Shown here: in pieces, positions 1 to 5,286 of the stretch
How the letters are laid out: each line of letters begins with the position of its first letter
How positions within the stretch are numbered: position 1 is the stretch's first letter
NCBI GenBank assembly: GCA_004296865.1
Contig: SCVQ01000334.1
Coordinates: forward strand, 1 to 5,736
DNA length: 5,736 nucleotides
Reading direction: 5' to 3'
From: Nitrospirota bacterium
GTDB lineage: Bacteria; Nitrospirota; Nitrospiria; Nitrospirales; Nitrospiraceae
Made by a program: the position numbers and the translations under genes
The notes under the pieces: model-generated
Told to the model about the DNA's origin: nothing
The model's input: only the letters and a program-made list of their open reading frames with translations
Database searches by the model: none

Positions 1-102
1 GTGAGCGTGATTGTCCGAATGTGTTGGGGGAATATGTATCACACTTGCCGGCCGGCAAGTGTGATACATATTCCCCCAACACATTCGGACAATCACGCTC
101 AC
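1..102. repeat. Perfect 102-bp palindrome (51-bp arms, no spacer)
   Basis: Bases 1-51 are the exact reverse complement of 52-102, with no mismatch and no loop. The dyad centre lies in CTTGCCGGCCGGCAAG (44-59). The right arm ends one base before the Shine-Dalgarno region of the FKBP gene, so it occupies the place where that gene's promoter and leader should be. The left arm starts at the very first base of the window. Natural spacerless palindromes of this size are unstable in bacteria because SbcCD cleaves them, and fold-back reads or assembly-graph ends often give exactly this shape at a contig edge. I therefore lean towards an artefact, with only the right arm being genuine upstream sequence. 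There is no run of T after either arm, so it does not look like a terminator. Confidence 0.95.
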
Positions 103-103
103 G

Positions 104-109
104 AAAGGA
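104..109 (+). promoter_or_regulatory. Shine-Dalgarno site of the FKBP gene
   Basis: AAAGGA lies 5 bases before the ATG at 115. It decides the start: the reading frame is open back to a GTG at base 1, but that extension would translate the palindrome and would bury the signal peptide. Confidence 0.7.
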
Positions 110-114
110 TCACC

Positions 115-792
115 ATGCGAAGGACGATGATGGCACTCACGATCGTGTTCTGTCTCGGCGCGACCGCGGCTTCCGCCACCGCGGCGGACCCGACGACGGA
201 GGATCAGAAAACCCTCTATGCGCTGGGACTGGCCATGAGCCAAAACCTCGGCGGGTTTGCGCTGACCGAAGCCGAATTCGAGTTCGTCAAGGCCGGGCTC
301 TCGGATGGCATTCTCAAGCGGCAACAGAAAGTGGACCTCCCGACCTACGGGCCCAAGATTCAGCCGCTCAAGCAAGCTCGGATGGCGGCAGGGGCGGGAG
401 CCGAGAAGAAGGCGGGCGCGGCATTTCTCGCCAAAGCGGCTTCGGAACCGGGCGCCACGAAGAGCGAGACCGGGTACGTGATCAAGACGATCAAGCCGGG
501 CACCGGCGCCTCGCCCAAGGCCTCGGACTCGGTCAAGGTCCACTACCACGGCACGCTGATCGACGGCACCGTATTCGATAGCTCCGTCCAGCGGAACGAG
601 CCGGCGACGTTTCCGCTCGGCGACGTGATCCCCTGCTGGACACAGGCGGTGCAAAAGATGAAGGTGGGCGGGAAAAGCCGGCTCGTCTGTCCGTCCGACC
701 TAGCCTACGGCGACCGCGGGGCCCCGCCGCAGATCAAGCCGGGCGCCACGCTGGTCTTCGACGTGGAGTTGATCGAGATCGTGAAGCCCTAA
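115..792 (+). CDS. Exported FKBP-type peptidyl-prolyl cis-trans isomerase (FkpA/Mip-like)
   Basis: A 225-residue periplasmic or envelope protein-folding enzyme that catalyses cis-trans isomerisation of Xaa-Pro bonds. Residues 1-24 form a signal peptide (basic MRR, hydrophobic core, AxA-type cleavage near ATAA/DP); there is no lipobox. Residues 25-70 resemble the N-terminal dimerisation region of FkpA/Mip (KTLYALGLAMSQNL), followed by an Ala/Lys-rich linker helix at about 85-112. The FKBP domain (PF00254) spans about 118-224 with VHYHGTLIDGTVFDSS, ATFPLGDVIPCW, LAYGDRGAPP and LVFDVELIEI. The pocket residues matching FKBP12 Tyr26, Phe36, Asp37, Phe46, Val55, Ile56, Trp59, Tyr82 and Phe99 are present, while the His87 position is not conserved, as in many bacterial members. 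Two cysteines, C174 and C192, sit beside the pocket. The length is normal for the family. The start is ATG 115 because of the Shine-Dalgarno site and signal peptide. The gene converges on the AI-2E transporter gene, and its own promoter would lie in or left of the palindrome. Confidence 0.93.
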   Translation: MRRTMMALTIVFCLGATAASATAADPTTEDQKTLYALGLAMSQNLGGFALTEAEFEFVKAGLSDGILKRQQKVDLPTYGPKIQPLKQARMAAGAGAEKKAGAAFLAKAASEPGATKSETGYVIKTIKPGTGASPKASDSVKVHYHGTLIDGTVFDSSVQRNEPATFPLGDVIPCWTQAVQKMKVGGKSRLVCPSDLAYGDRGAPPQIKPGATLVFDVELIEIVKP

Positions 793-853
793 CGGCGCAG
801 ACGGCGCCATCGTCGGCACCCATCGCAACATCCCTACGCTGTGCCGGGGGGAG

Positions 854-1936
854 TTAGGCTCCTACGGCCGGAGACGCCTCGCCGCCGTACTCCTCGCGGT
901 AGATGAGGATGGCCGTGTGCAGGAGTCCCACGATGATCGGCCCGAGGAGCAGCCCGATGACGCCATAGACGGCCAGCCCGCCCACGATGCCGAAGAACAT
1001 GAACAGGACCGGAATCCTGGCGCCCTGTCCGATCAACCATGGTTTCAGCACGCTGTCCACCATCGTCACGATGCCCACGCCCCACGCCAGCATCGCCAGC
1101 GCCTTCCACAGCGGCCCCGCCCACCAGAGATAGAGGACGACCGGCCCCCAGATCAGCGCCGTGCCCCCGACCGGCAAGGGCGCCAGCACCATCGTGATCG
1201 CGGTCAGGAACATTGGAAACGGGACCCCGAGCACCGCATAGGCCAGTCCTGCGGCCAAGCCCTGAGCGACCGCCGCGACGAAAACGCCCTTGACGACCGC
1301 GCGCAGGGTCTGGTCCAGCCGGGCAAAAATCTTCGCCTTGTGCGACTCGTCGAGCGGCACCACCCGGTAGAACCCGGCAAACAGGCTCGCCCCGTCCTTA
1401 AACAAGAAGAACAGCACCAGGATCATGACGAGAAAATTGACGCCGAGCAGGAACACGTTCGTGACGACCCCGGTGAGTTCCTCCACGAGAAACTGCTTGA
1501 GGTCCTTGGCGCTGTCCAGAAAAAATTCGTCCAGGTTCCCCTGCGCCACGATGAACCATCCGAGCCATTCCTGCACCCGCTCCCCCAGCAGCGGCAGCCC
1601 GGCCAACTGCTCCGGCAGCCGCTGGACGCCGCCCGATTGAATCCAGAGGGTGATCGCCGTCTGGGCAGCCTGGACCTCATGGACCAGCAAAAACCCCATC
1701 GCGATGAGCGGGACCACCACCAGGAGCATGATGCCGAGGGTCAGCAGGGCCGCCGATACCGCGACGCGCCCCTTGCAGAGGGCCGTCAGCCGGTCGTGCA
1801 GCGGAAACATCATGTGCGCCAGGATGACCGCCCAAACGGTCGGCAGCAGGAACGGCCGAAACATCAGCGCGATCTGCGAGAGCAGCACGAGGAGGACGGC
1901 AAAGAAGCCGATCGTGAAGAGATACCGCTGGGTCAC
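854..1936 (-). CDS. AI-2E family transporter (PF01594 membrane protein)
   Basis: A 360-residue inner-membrane protein of the TqsA/YdiK/PerM superfamily. Members export or exchange small solutes (AI-2 in TqsA, Na+/H+ exchange in some others), and the substrate here cannot be told from sequence. Hydrophobic segments lie at about 5-24, 29-47, 59-86, 156-180, 217-238, 240-271, 277-294 and 307-346, with the characteristic large soluble loop at about 88-155 between the third and fourth. The family signature near the C-terminus is clear: DSVLKPWLIG followed by GGLAVYGVIGLLLGPIIVGL (about 294-338). Length is typical. The start is GTG at 1936, giving MTQRYLF directly before the first membrane segment. 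No good Shine-Dalgarno precedes it, and the later in-frame Met codons would lose the first helix. It is the third gene of a leftward series but has 116 bases and a possible promoter upstream. It is convergent with the FKBP gene, 61 bases away. Confidence 0.93.
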   Translation of the reverse strand: MTQRYLFTIGFFAVLLVLLSQIALMFRPFLLPTVWAVILAHMMFPLHDRLTALCKGRVAVSAALLTLGIMLLVVVPLIAMGFLLVHEVQAAQTAITLWIQSGGVQRLPEQLAGLPLLGERVQEWLGWFIVAQGNLDEFFLDSAKDLKQFLVEELTGVVTNVFLLGVNFLVMILVLFFLFKDGASLFAGFYRVVPLDESHKAKIFARLDQTLRAVVKGVFVAAVAQGLAAGLAYAVLGVPFPMFLTAITMVLAPLPVGGTALIWGPVVLYLWWAGPLWKALAMLAWGVGIVTMVDSVLKPWLIGQGARIPVLFMFFGIVGGLAVYGVIGLLLGPIIVGLLHTAILIYREEYGGEASPAVGA

Positions 1937-1999
1937 CGGGGCACCATGGCCATGGAATGGTTCATAGCAGAAAGCCCGACTCTTGTCACGCCTTGCGAG

Positions 2000-2028
2000 A
2001 AGATAAGCCGGAGGATGCGTGACGGCAA
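2000..2028 (-). promoter_or_regulatory. Possible sigma70-type promoter for the AI-2E transporter gene
   Basis: On the minus strand TTGCCG (2028-2023) and TATCTT (2005-2000) match the -35 and -10 consensus at 4 of 6 bases each and are separated by 17 bases. The site lies in the 116-base gap between the flavoprotein stop and the transporter start, so the transporter could be transcribed independently of the two upstream genes. This is pattern matching only, and the bacterium's own consensus is unknown. Confidence 0.3.
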
Positions 2029-2052
2029 GACCTGTCCCTCTGACTCATTGTT

Positions 2053-3378
2053 TCAAGACCCAGCCCTGGCCCGGCTCAGCCAGGCCACGGCGCCGGCGCC
2101 GGCAGCCTGTCCACTGGCGAAACAGGCGGTGAGGAGATAACCGCCGGTCGGCGCCTCCCAATCCAGCATTTCTCCCGCGCAAAACACCCCCGGCAGTTCG
2201 CGGATCATCAACCGTTCGTCGAGCGCCTCGAAGACCACCCCACCCGCCGTGCTGATGGCTTCCTCCAGCGGACGCGGCGCGACGAGACGGAGCGGCAGCG
2301 ATTTGATGGCGGCGGCAAGACGAGCCGGATCGGCGAAGTCCTGTTTCGGGACCACTTCACGCAGCAGCCCCGCCTTCACCCCTGCCAGGCCGGCCTGACG
2401 CTGAAGGTGCGTGGCCATCGAGCGTTTGCCGCGCGGCTGCGACAGGTCTTTGATAAGGCGAGGCAAGGCCCGGCCTGGCGCCAGATCGAGACGGATGATC
2501 GCCTCGCCCCTGGCCATGATCTCATCGCGGAGGCCGGCGGACACCGCATAGATGACGCCGCCTTCAATGCCGGTCTCTGTGACCACGAATTCGCCCTGCT
2601 GCTTGAACTCACCGCCCTCCGCTTTCGTCACGGAGACAGCCACAGACTTCACCGGATGCCCAGCGAACTTCGCGCGAAAATGCTCGGACCATCCGACCTT
2701 GCCAACCTTGCCGTCAGCGCCAACGTCGAAGCCGCAGTTCGCGGGCCGAAGCGGCGCGATGCGGACCCCTCGTCCAGCGAGCAACGGCACCCAGGCGCCA
2801 TTTGAGCCAAGCTTGGGCCAACTGCCGCCGCCCAGCGCCAGGACGACCGCGTCGGCCTGGACGGAGCGATTCCCACGCGGCGCCTCAAAGCACAGAGCCC
2901 CCTGGCCATTGTCTTCCCAGCCGCGCCAGCGATGACGTACATGGAAGGTCACACCGGCCTGGCGCAACCGGCGCAGCCAGGCGCGCAACAGCGGCGCGGC
3001 CTTGAGATCGGAGGGGAACACGCGTCCGGAAGAGCCCACGAAGGTCTCAACGCCGAGTCCACGCGCCCAGTCGCGGAGCGAATCAGGACCGAACGAAGCC
3101 AGCAGCGGGGCGATCTGCGCACGACGCGGGCCATAACGCGTCAGAAAGGGCTCCGTCAGTTCGGAATGCGTGAGGTTCAGCCCGCCCTTTCCAGCCAGCA
3201 GAAACTTGCGACCGACTGAGGCCATGGCGTCGTAAAGGTCAATCTGAATAGGCTGAATGGGCTGACCAGGCTGGGCGCCGGCGGCAATCGCCGCTTCAGC
3301 AGCCATGAGCCCGGCCGGTCCCCCGCCGATGATGGCGATCTTCATGGTTGGGTCCAGGTCGGCGGGATTTTCATTCAC
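2053..3378 (-). CDS. BaiN/HI0933-type NAD(P)/FAD-dependent oxidoreductase (TIGR03862-like flavoprotein)
   Basis: A soluble flavoprotein of 441 residues (430 if the internal ATG at 3345 is used), of the HI0933_like family (PF03486). It resembles the PP4765-type subgroup (TIGR03862), whose physiological reaction is not established; BaiN, a relative, has been linked to bile-acid dehydroxylation. Visible motifs are the FAD-binding GGGPAG (18-23), the acidic end of the second strand IDLYDA (46-51), the family hallmark GRKFLLAGKGGLNLTHSE (56-73), GSSGRVFPSDLKA (115-127), the second dinucleotide motif VVLALGGGSWP (178-188), and the C-terminal AISTAGGV plus LPGVFCAGEMLDWEAPTGGYLL (about 374-416), which closes over the flavin. 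Residues 36-45 (QPGQPIQPIQ) are an unusual insertion between the first helix and second strand. The start is uncertain: GTG 3378 overlaps the reductase stop by 4 bases (GTGA), whereas ATG 3345 places the Rossmann motif at the N-terminus as is usual for the family. Neither has a strong Shine-Dalgarno. It is probably co-transcribed with the reductase. Confidence 0.92.
   Translation of the reverse strand: MNENPADLDPTMKIAIIGGGPAGLMAAEAAIAAGAQPGQPIQPIQIDLYDAMASVGRKFLLAGKGGLNLTHSELTEPFLTRYGPRRAQIAPLLASFGPDSLRDWARGLGVETFVGSSGRVFPSDLKAAPLLRAWLRRLRQAGVTFHVRHRWRGWEDNGQGALCFEAPRGNRSVQADAVVLALGGGSWPKLGSNGAWVPLLAGRGVRIAPLRPANCGFDVGADGKVGKVGWSEHFRAKFAGHPVKSVAVSVTKAEGGEFKQQGEFVVTETGIEGGVIYAVSAGLRDEIMARGEAIIRLDLAPGRALPRLIKDLSQPRGKRSMATHLQRQAGLAGVKAGLLREVVPKQDFADPARLAAAIKSLPLRLVAPRPLEEAISTAGGVVFEALDERLMIRELPGVFCAGEMLDWEAPTGGYLLTACFASGQAAGAGAVAWLSRARAGS
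3244..3273 (-). repeat. Three-copy 9-base tandem repeat inside the flavoprotein gene
   Basis: On the coding strand, CAGCCTGGT, CAGCCCATT and CAGCCTATT follow each other, then a fourth CAG. They encode QPG-QPI-QPI-Q. The copies differ at one to three positions. The repeat keeps the reading frame and adds about 10 residues between the first helix and second beta strand of the FAD-binding fold, where relatives normally run directly from the helix into the strand. It looks like an in-frame slippage expansion. Confidence 0.7.
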
Positions 3379-4214
3379 TGTCCGATCGTCTCAATGCGCT
3401 GGAGGTCTTCGGCGGTGAGTGTGAACTGTTCGACTTGCAGGTCTTCTTTCATATGTTGCTGATTCGTCGTGCCGGTCAGCGGAAGCATCCCTACTTGCAT
3501 GGCAAACCGAAAGATGACCTGCGCAAGACCCATCCCATGCTTGGTGGCGATGGTCCGCATGGCCGGATCGGCCAGGACCTCTCGATTGGCGGTCAGCAGC
3601 GAAAACCCCTGATAGACGATGTGATAGATACGGCAAATCTCCCGCACCTCTTTGTCCCATCCGAACGCAGCATAACAGCGGTTTTGCACCACCATGGGTT
3701 TGTGCTTCGCCCCTTCGCAGAGCAGAGTCAGTTGTCCGGCCGTGACATTACTGATGCCGATCATTTTGGTTTTGCCTGATTCATAGAGCCCTTCGATGGC
3801 AGCCCAGACCTCCCAATCCGCGTCCCCCAAGCCTTGCCTTTGATAGGGGCCGTGCAAGACATAGGAGTCCACGTAGTCGGTGTGGAGATGGGCCAAGGAG
3901 CTGTCGAAGGACTGTTTGACTTGGGTGGTGAGATCGGCCTTGGCATCGTAAGGAGTGCGATGGTCCTGGCCGTTCACCGGCGTAAACTTGGTTTGGAGAA
4001 ACAGGGAGCTTCGCGCAATCCCCTGCTTGGCGAGAGCAAGCAGGGCTTCCCCCACCAAAACTTCCTGGTAATGGATGAGTTGATTGGCCGTGTCGATGGC
4101 CCTGAAGCCTGCCGCCACGGCTTCTTGCACCAGCTGCGTCGTGGCCTCTTTTTTCCACGCCGTGCCGTACATGAACGACGGAAGCGGCACCTGGTTATAG
4201 GCGGTCAGTGTCAT
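3375..4214 (-). CDS. Aldo/keto reductase family oxidoreductase
   Basis: A 279-residue cytosolic NAD(P)H-dependent oxidoreductase of the AKR superfamily (PF00248, TIM barrel), substrate unknown. Visible elements are FRAIDTANQLIHYQEVLVGEAL (37-58, catalytic Asp41 and probably Tyr49), LFLQTKFTP (71-79, Lys76), DYVDSYVLHGP (113-123, His121), MIGISNVT (151-158) and VVQNRCY (175-181), so the Asp-Tyr-Lys-His tetrad can be assembled. Two features depart from classical AKRs: the Asp-to-Tyr spacing is 8 instead of 5 residues, and the usual KSxxxxR loop for the NADPH 2'-phosphate is replaced by PLTGTTNQQHM (245-255). I recall a subfamily with DTANQxxHY and PLTGTT, so this is probably a defined branch rather than a decayed enzyme. 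The start at ATG 4214 is set by a strong Shine-Dalgarno site. The frame is open much further upstream to 4850, but that part is antisense to rbgA. It is the first gene of a leftward operon with the flavoprotein. Confidence 0.92.
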   Translation of the reverse strand: MTLTAYNQVPLPSFMYGTAWKKEATTQLVQEAVAAGFRAIDTANQLIHYQEVLVGEALLALAKQGIARSSLFLQTKFTPVNGQDHRTPYDAKADLTTQVKQSFDSSLAHLHTDYVDSYVLHGPYQRQGLGDADWEVWAAIEGLYESGKTKMIGISNVTAGQLTLLCEGAKHKPMVVQNRCYAAFGWDKEVREICRIYHIVYQGFSLLTANREVLADPAMRTIATKHGMGLAQVIFRFAMQVGMLPLTGTTNQQHMKEDLQVEQFTLTAEDLQRIETIGQ

Positions 4215-4220
4215 GCTAGG

Positions 4221-4230
4221 CCTCCTCCTT
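4221..4230 (-). promoter_or_regulatory. Strong Shine-Dalgarno site of the aldo/keto reductase gene
   Basis: AAGGAGGAGG on the minus strand contains two overlapping near-perfect anti-16S matches, the nearer ending 6 bases before the ATG at 4214. It is the best ribosome binding site in the window and rules out starts further upstream in the open frame. Confidence 0.85.
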
Positions 4231-4324
4231 GAATGACTTACCCGGTTTCCCTGTTCCCTGTCCAGTCGCCAGAGGAACCAGTGAGGGCCCCCGCTTGCGT
4301 CACCGCACATATGATTTGCCCTGC

Positions 4325-4345
4325 GCACAGGGTACAATGCTGTGC
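4325..4345. promoter_or_regulatory. Operator-like inverted repeat around a -10 box upstream of rbgA
   Basis: GCACAG (4325-4330) and CTGTGC (4340-4345) form an exact 6-base inverted repeat around a 9-base centre that contains TACAAT (4333-4338), a 5 of 6 match to the sigma70 -10 box for rbgA. No recognisable -35 lies 15-19 bases upstream, which would fit an activator-dependent or regulated promoter. The site is in the 150-base divergent region between the reductase and rbgA, so a bound protein could affect both. No known regulator is identified; a 6-base repeat can occur by chance. Confidence 0.3.
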
Positions 4346-4348
4346 AAT

Positions 4349-4354
4349 CAGGAG
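4349..4354 (+). promoter_or_regulatory. Shine-Dalgarno site of rbgA
   Basis: CAGGAG is found 10 bases before the ATG at 4365, a rather long but acceptable spacing. Together with the family N-terminus (IQWFPGHM) it fixes the start against the longer open frame reaching back to 4233. Confidence 0.6.
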
Positions 4355-4364
4355 CCCAGCCCCC

Positions 4365-5228
4365 ATGTCCATACAGTGGTTTCCCGGTCACATGAATACG
4401 GCGCGCAAAGAAGCGGCCAAGACGATGGAAGTGATCGACGTCGTCATCGAAGTGCTGGATGCGCGCATGCCTGGCACGAGCTGCAATGCGATCATCGAGG
4501 AACTGCGCCTGCACCGTCGGCGTCCCTGCCTGAAAATACTCAACAAGGCCGACCTCGCCGACCCCGCCGTCACCCAAGCCTGGCTCGACCGGTACAACCG
4601 GCAACCGGACGTGAAAGCCGTGGCCCTGTCCTGTCACCAGGCCGGCCAGGCAGCCAGGGTCCCTGGCCTGTGCCAGACGCTCGCCCCGCATCGCAACAGC
4701 ACCGCCAAGCCGCTGCGCATGCTGATCATGGGCATCCCCAACGTCGGCAAATCGACGCTGATGAATGCGTTGCTCAAACGCCGCGTCGCCCATGTGGGGG
4801 ACGAACCCGCCGTGACCAAATCGCAGCAACGCCACGTCCTGAACGACCACATGACGCTCACCGACTCACCCGGGTTGGCATGGCCGAAAATCGAGCGCCC
4901 TGTCGTGGGGCTCATGCTCGCCGCGATCCACGCGATCGGCCGCAATGCCGTCGTCGATGAAGAAGTCGCCGAGTTTCTTGCCACCACCCTGCTCGCGCGC
5001 TATCCCGCCCTGCTCACCTCGCGCTATGGGTTTGCAGTGGAGGGGCTGGATGGCGCGGGCGTGCTCGAAGCCATCGCCAGAAAGCGTGGCTGCCTCAGGA
5101 AAGGTCAGGGCGGTGAACTGGACCGAGAAAAGGCGGCGAGGATACTGCTGGAGGATTACCGCAACGGCACGCTGGGCCGTACCAGCCTGGAGACCCCGGA
5201 GACGCACGAGGCCCTGCTCACGCTCTAG
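4365..5228 (+). CDS. rbgA: Ribosome biogenesis GTPase RbgA/YlqF
   Basis: A 287-residue cytosolic GTPase of the YlqF/RbgA family, which binds late 50S ribosomal intermediates and promotes their maturation. The G motifs are in the circularly permuted order of this family: G4 NKAD (60-63), G1 GIPNVGKST (123-131), G2 Thr151 in AVTKSQQ, and G3 DSPG (167-170) followed by LAWP. The N-terminus SIQWFPGHM carries His9, the catalytic histidine of the Bacillus subtilis enzyme. The C-terminal ribosome-binding region is also typical (ARYPALLTSRYGF 211-223, ARKRGCL 238-244, DREKAARILLEDYRNGTLGR 253-272, SLETP). G3 has Ser where DTPG is usual, a conservative change. Length matches the family (about 280-290). 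The start is ATG 4365 from the conserved N-terminus and Shine-Dalgarno. It is divergent from the reductase gene and convergent with the RNA helicase gene 58 bases downstream; no clear terminator lies between them. Confidence 0.95.
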   Translation: MSIQWFPGHMNTARKEAAKTMEVIDVVIEVLDARMPGTSCNAIIEELRLHRRRPCLKILNKADLADPAVTQAWLDRYNRQPDVKAVALSCHQAGQAARVPGLCQTLAPHRNSTAKPLRMLIMGIPNVGKSTLMNALLKRRVAHVGDEPAVTKSQQRHVLNDHMTLTDSPGLAWPKIERPVVGLMLAAIHAIGRNAVVDEEVAEFLATTLLARYPALLTSRYGFAVEGLDGAGVLEAIARKRGCLRKGQGGELDREKAARILLEDYRNGTLGRTSLETPETHEALLTL

Positions 5229-5286
5229 CAAGTCTAGGATACGTGGTGCGTCGCAACGTCGGCGCAAGCCCAGGGGCCACGGGCGG

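Noticed and set aside
1..114. Upstream extension of the FKBP reading frame to a GTG at base 1 (38 extra residues)
   Set aside because: It would translate the palindrome, hide the signal peptide and ignore the Shine-Dalgarno at 104-109.
794..808. Hairpin GGCGC-AGACG-GCGCC after the FKBP stop as a rho-independent terminator
   Set aside because: The stem is only 5 base pairs and no T-run follows on either strand. In GC-rich sequence this is expected by chance.
917..2140. Long plus-strand open frame (407 codons) opposite the AI-2E transporter gene
   Set aside because: It is a shadow frame: the product is a His/Gln/Arg/Asp-rich string with no fold or motif, while the opposite strand encodes a clear PF01594 protein.
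4233..4364. Longer N-terminus of RbgA starting at the ATG at 4233
   Set aside because: Family proteins begin at (M)xIQWFPGHM, matching ATG 4365 with its own Shine-Dalgarno. The extra 44 residues look like translated intergenic sequence.
4215..4850. N-terminal extension of the aldo/keto reductase frame by about 212 codons
   Set aside because: It runs antisense through rbgA and past the strong Shine-Dalgarno at 4221-4230. The extension shows no recognisable domain.
5229..5286. Terminator between rbgA and the RNA helicase gene
   Set aside because: Only a 5-base CGTGG/CCACG pairing about 30 bases apart is visible, with no T-tract. It is not supportable.
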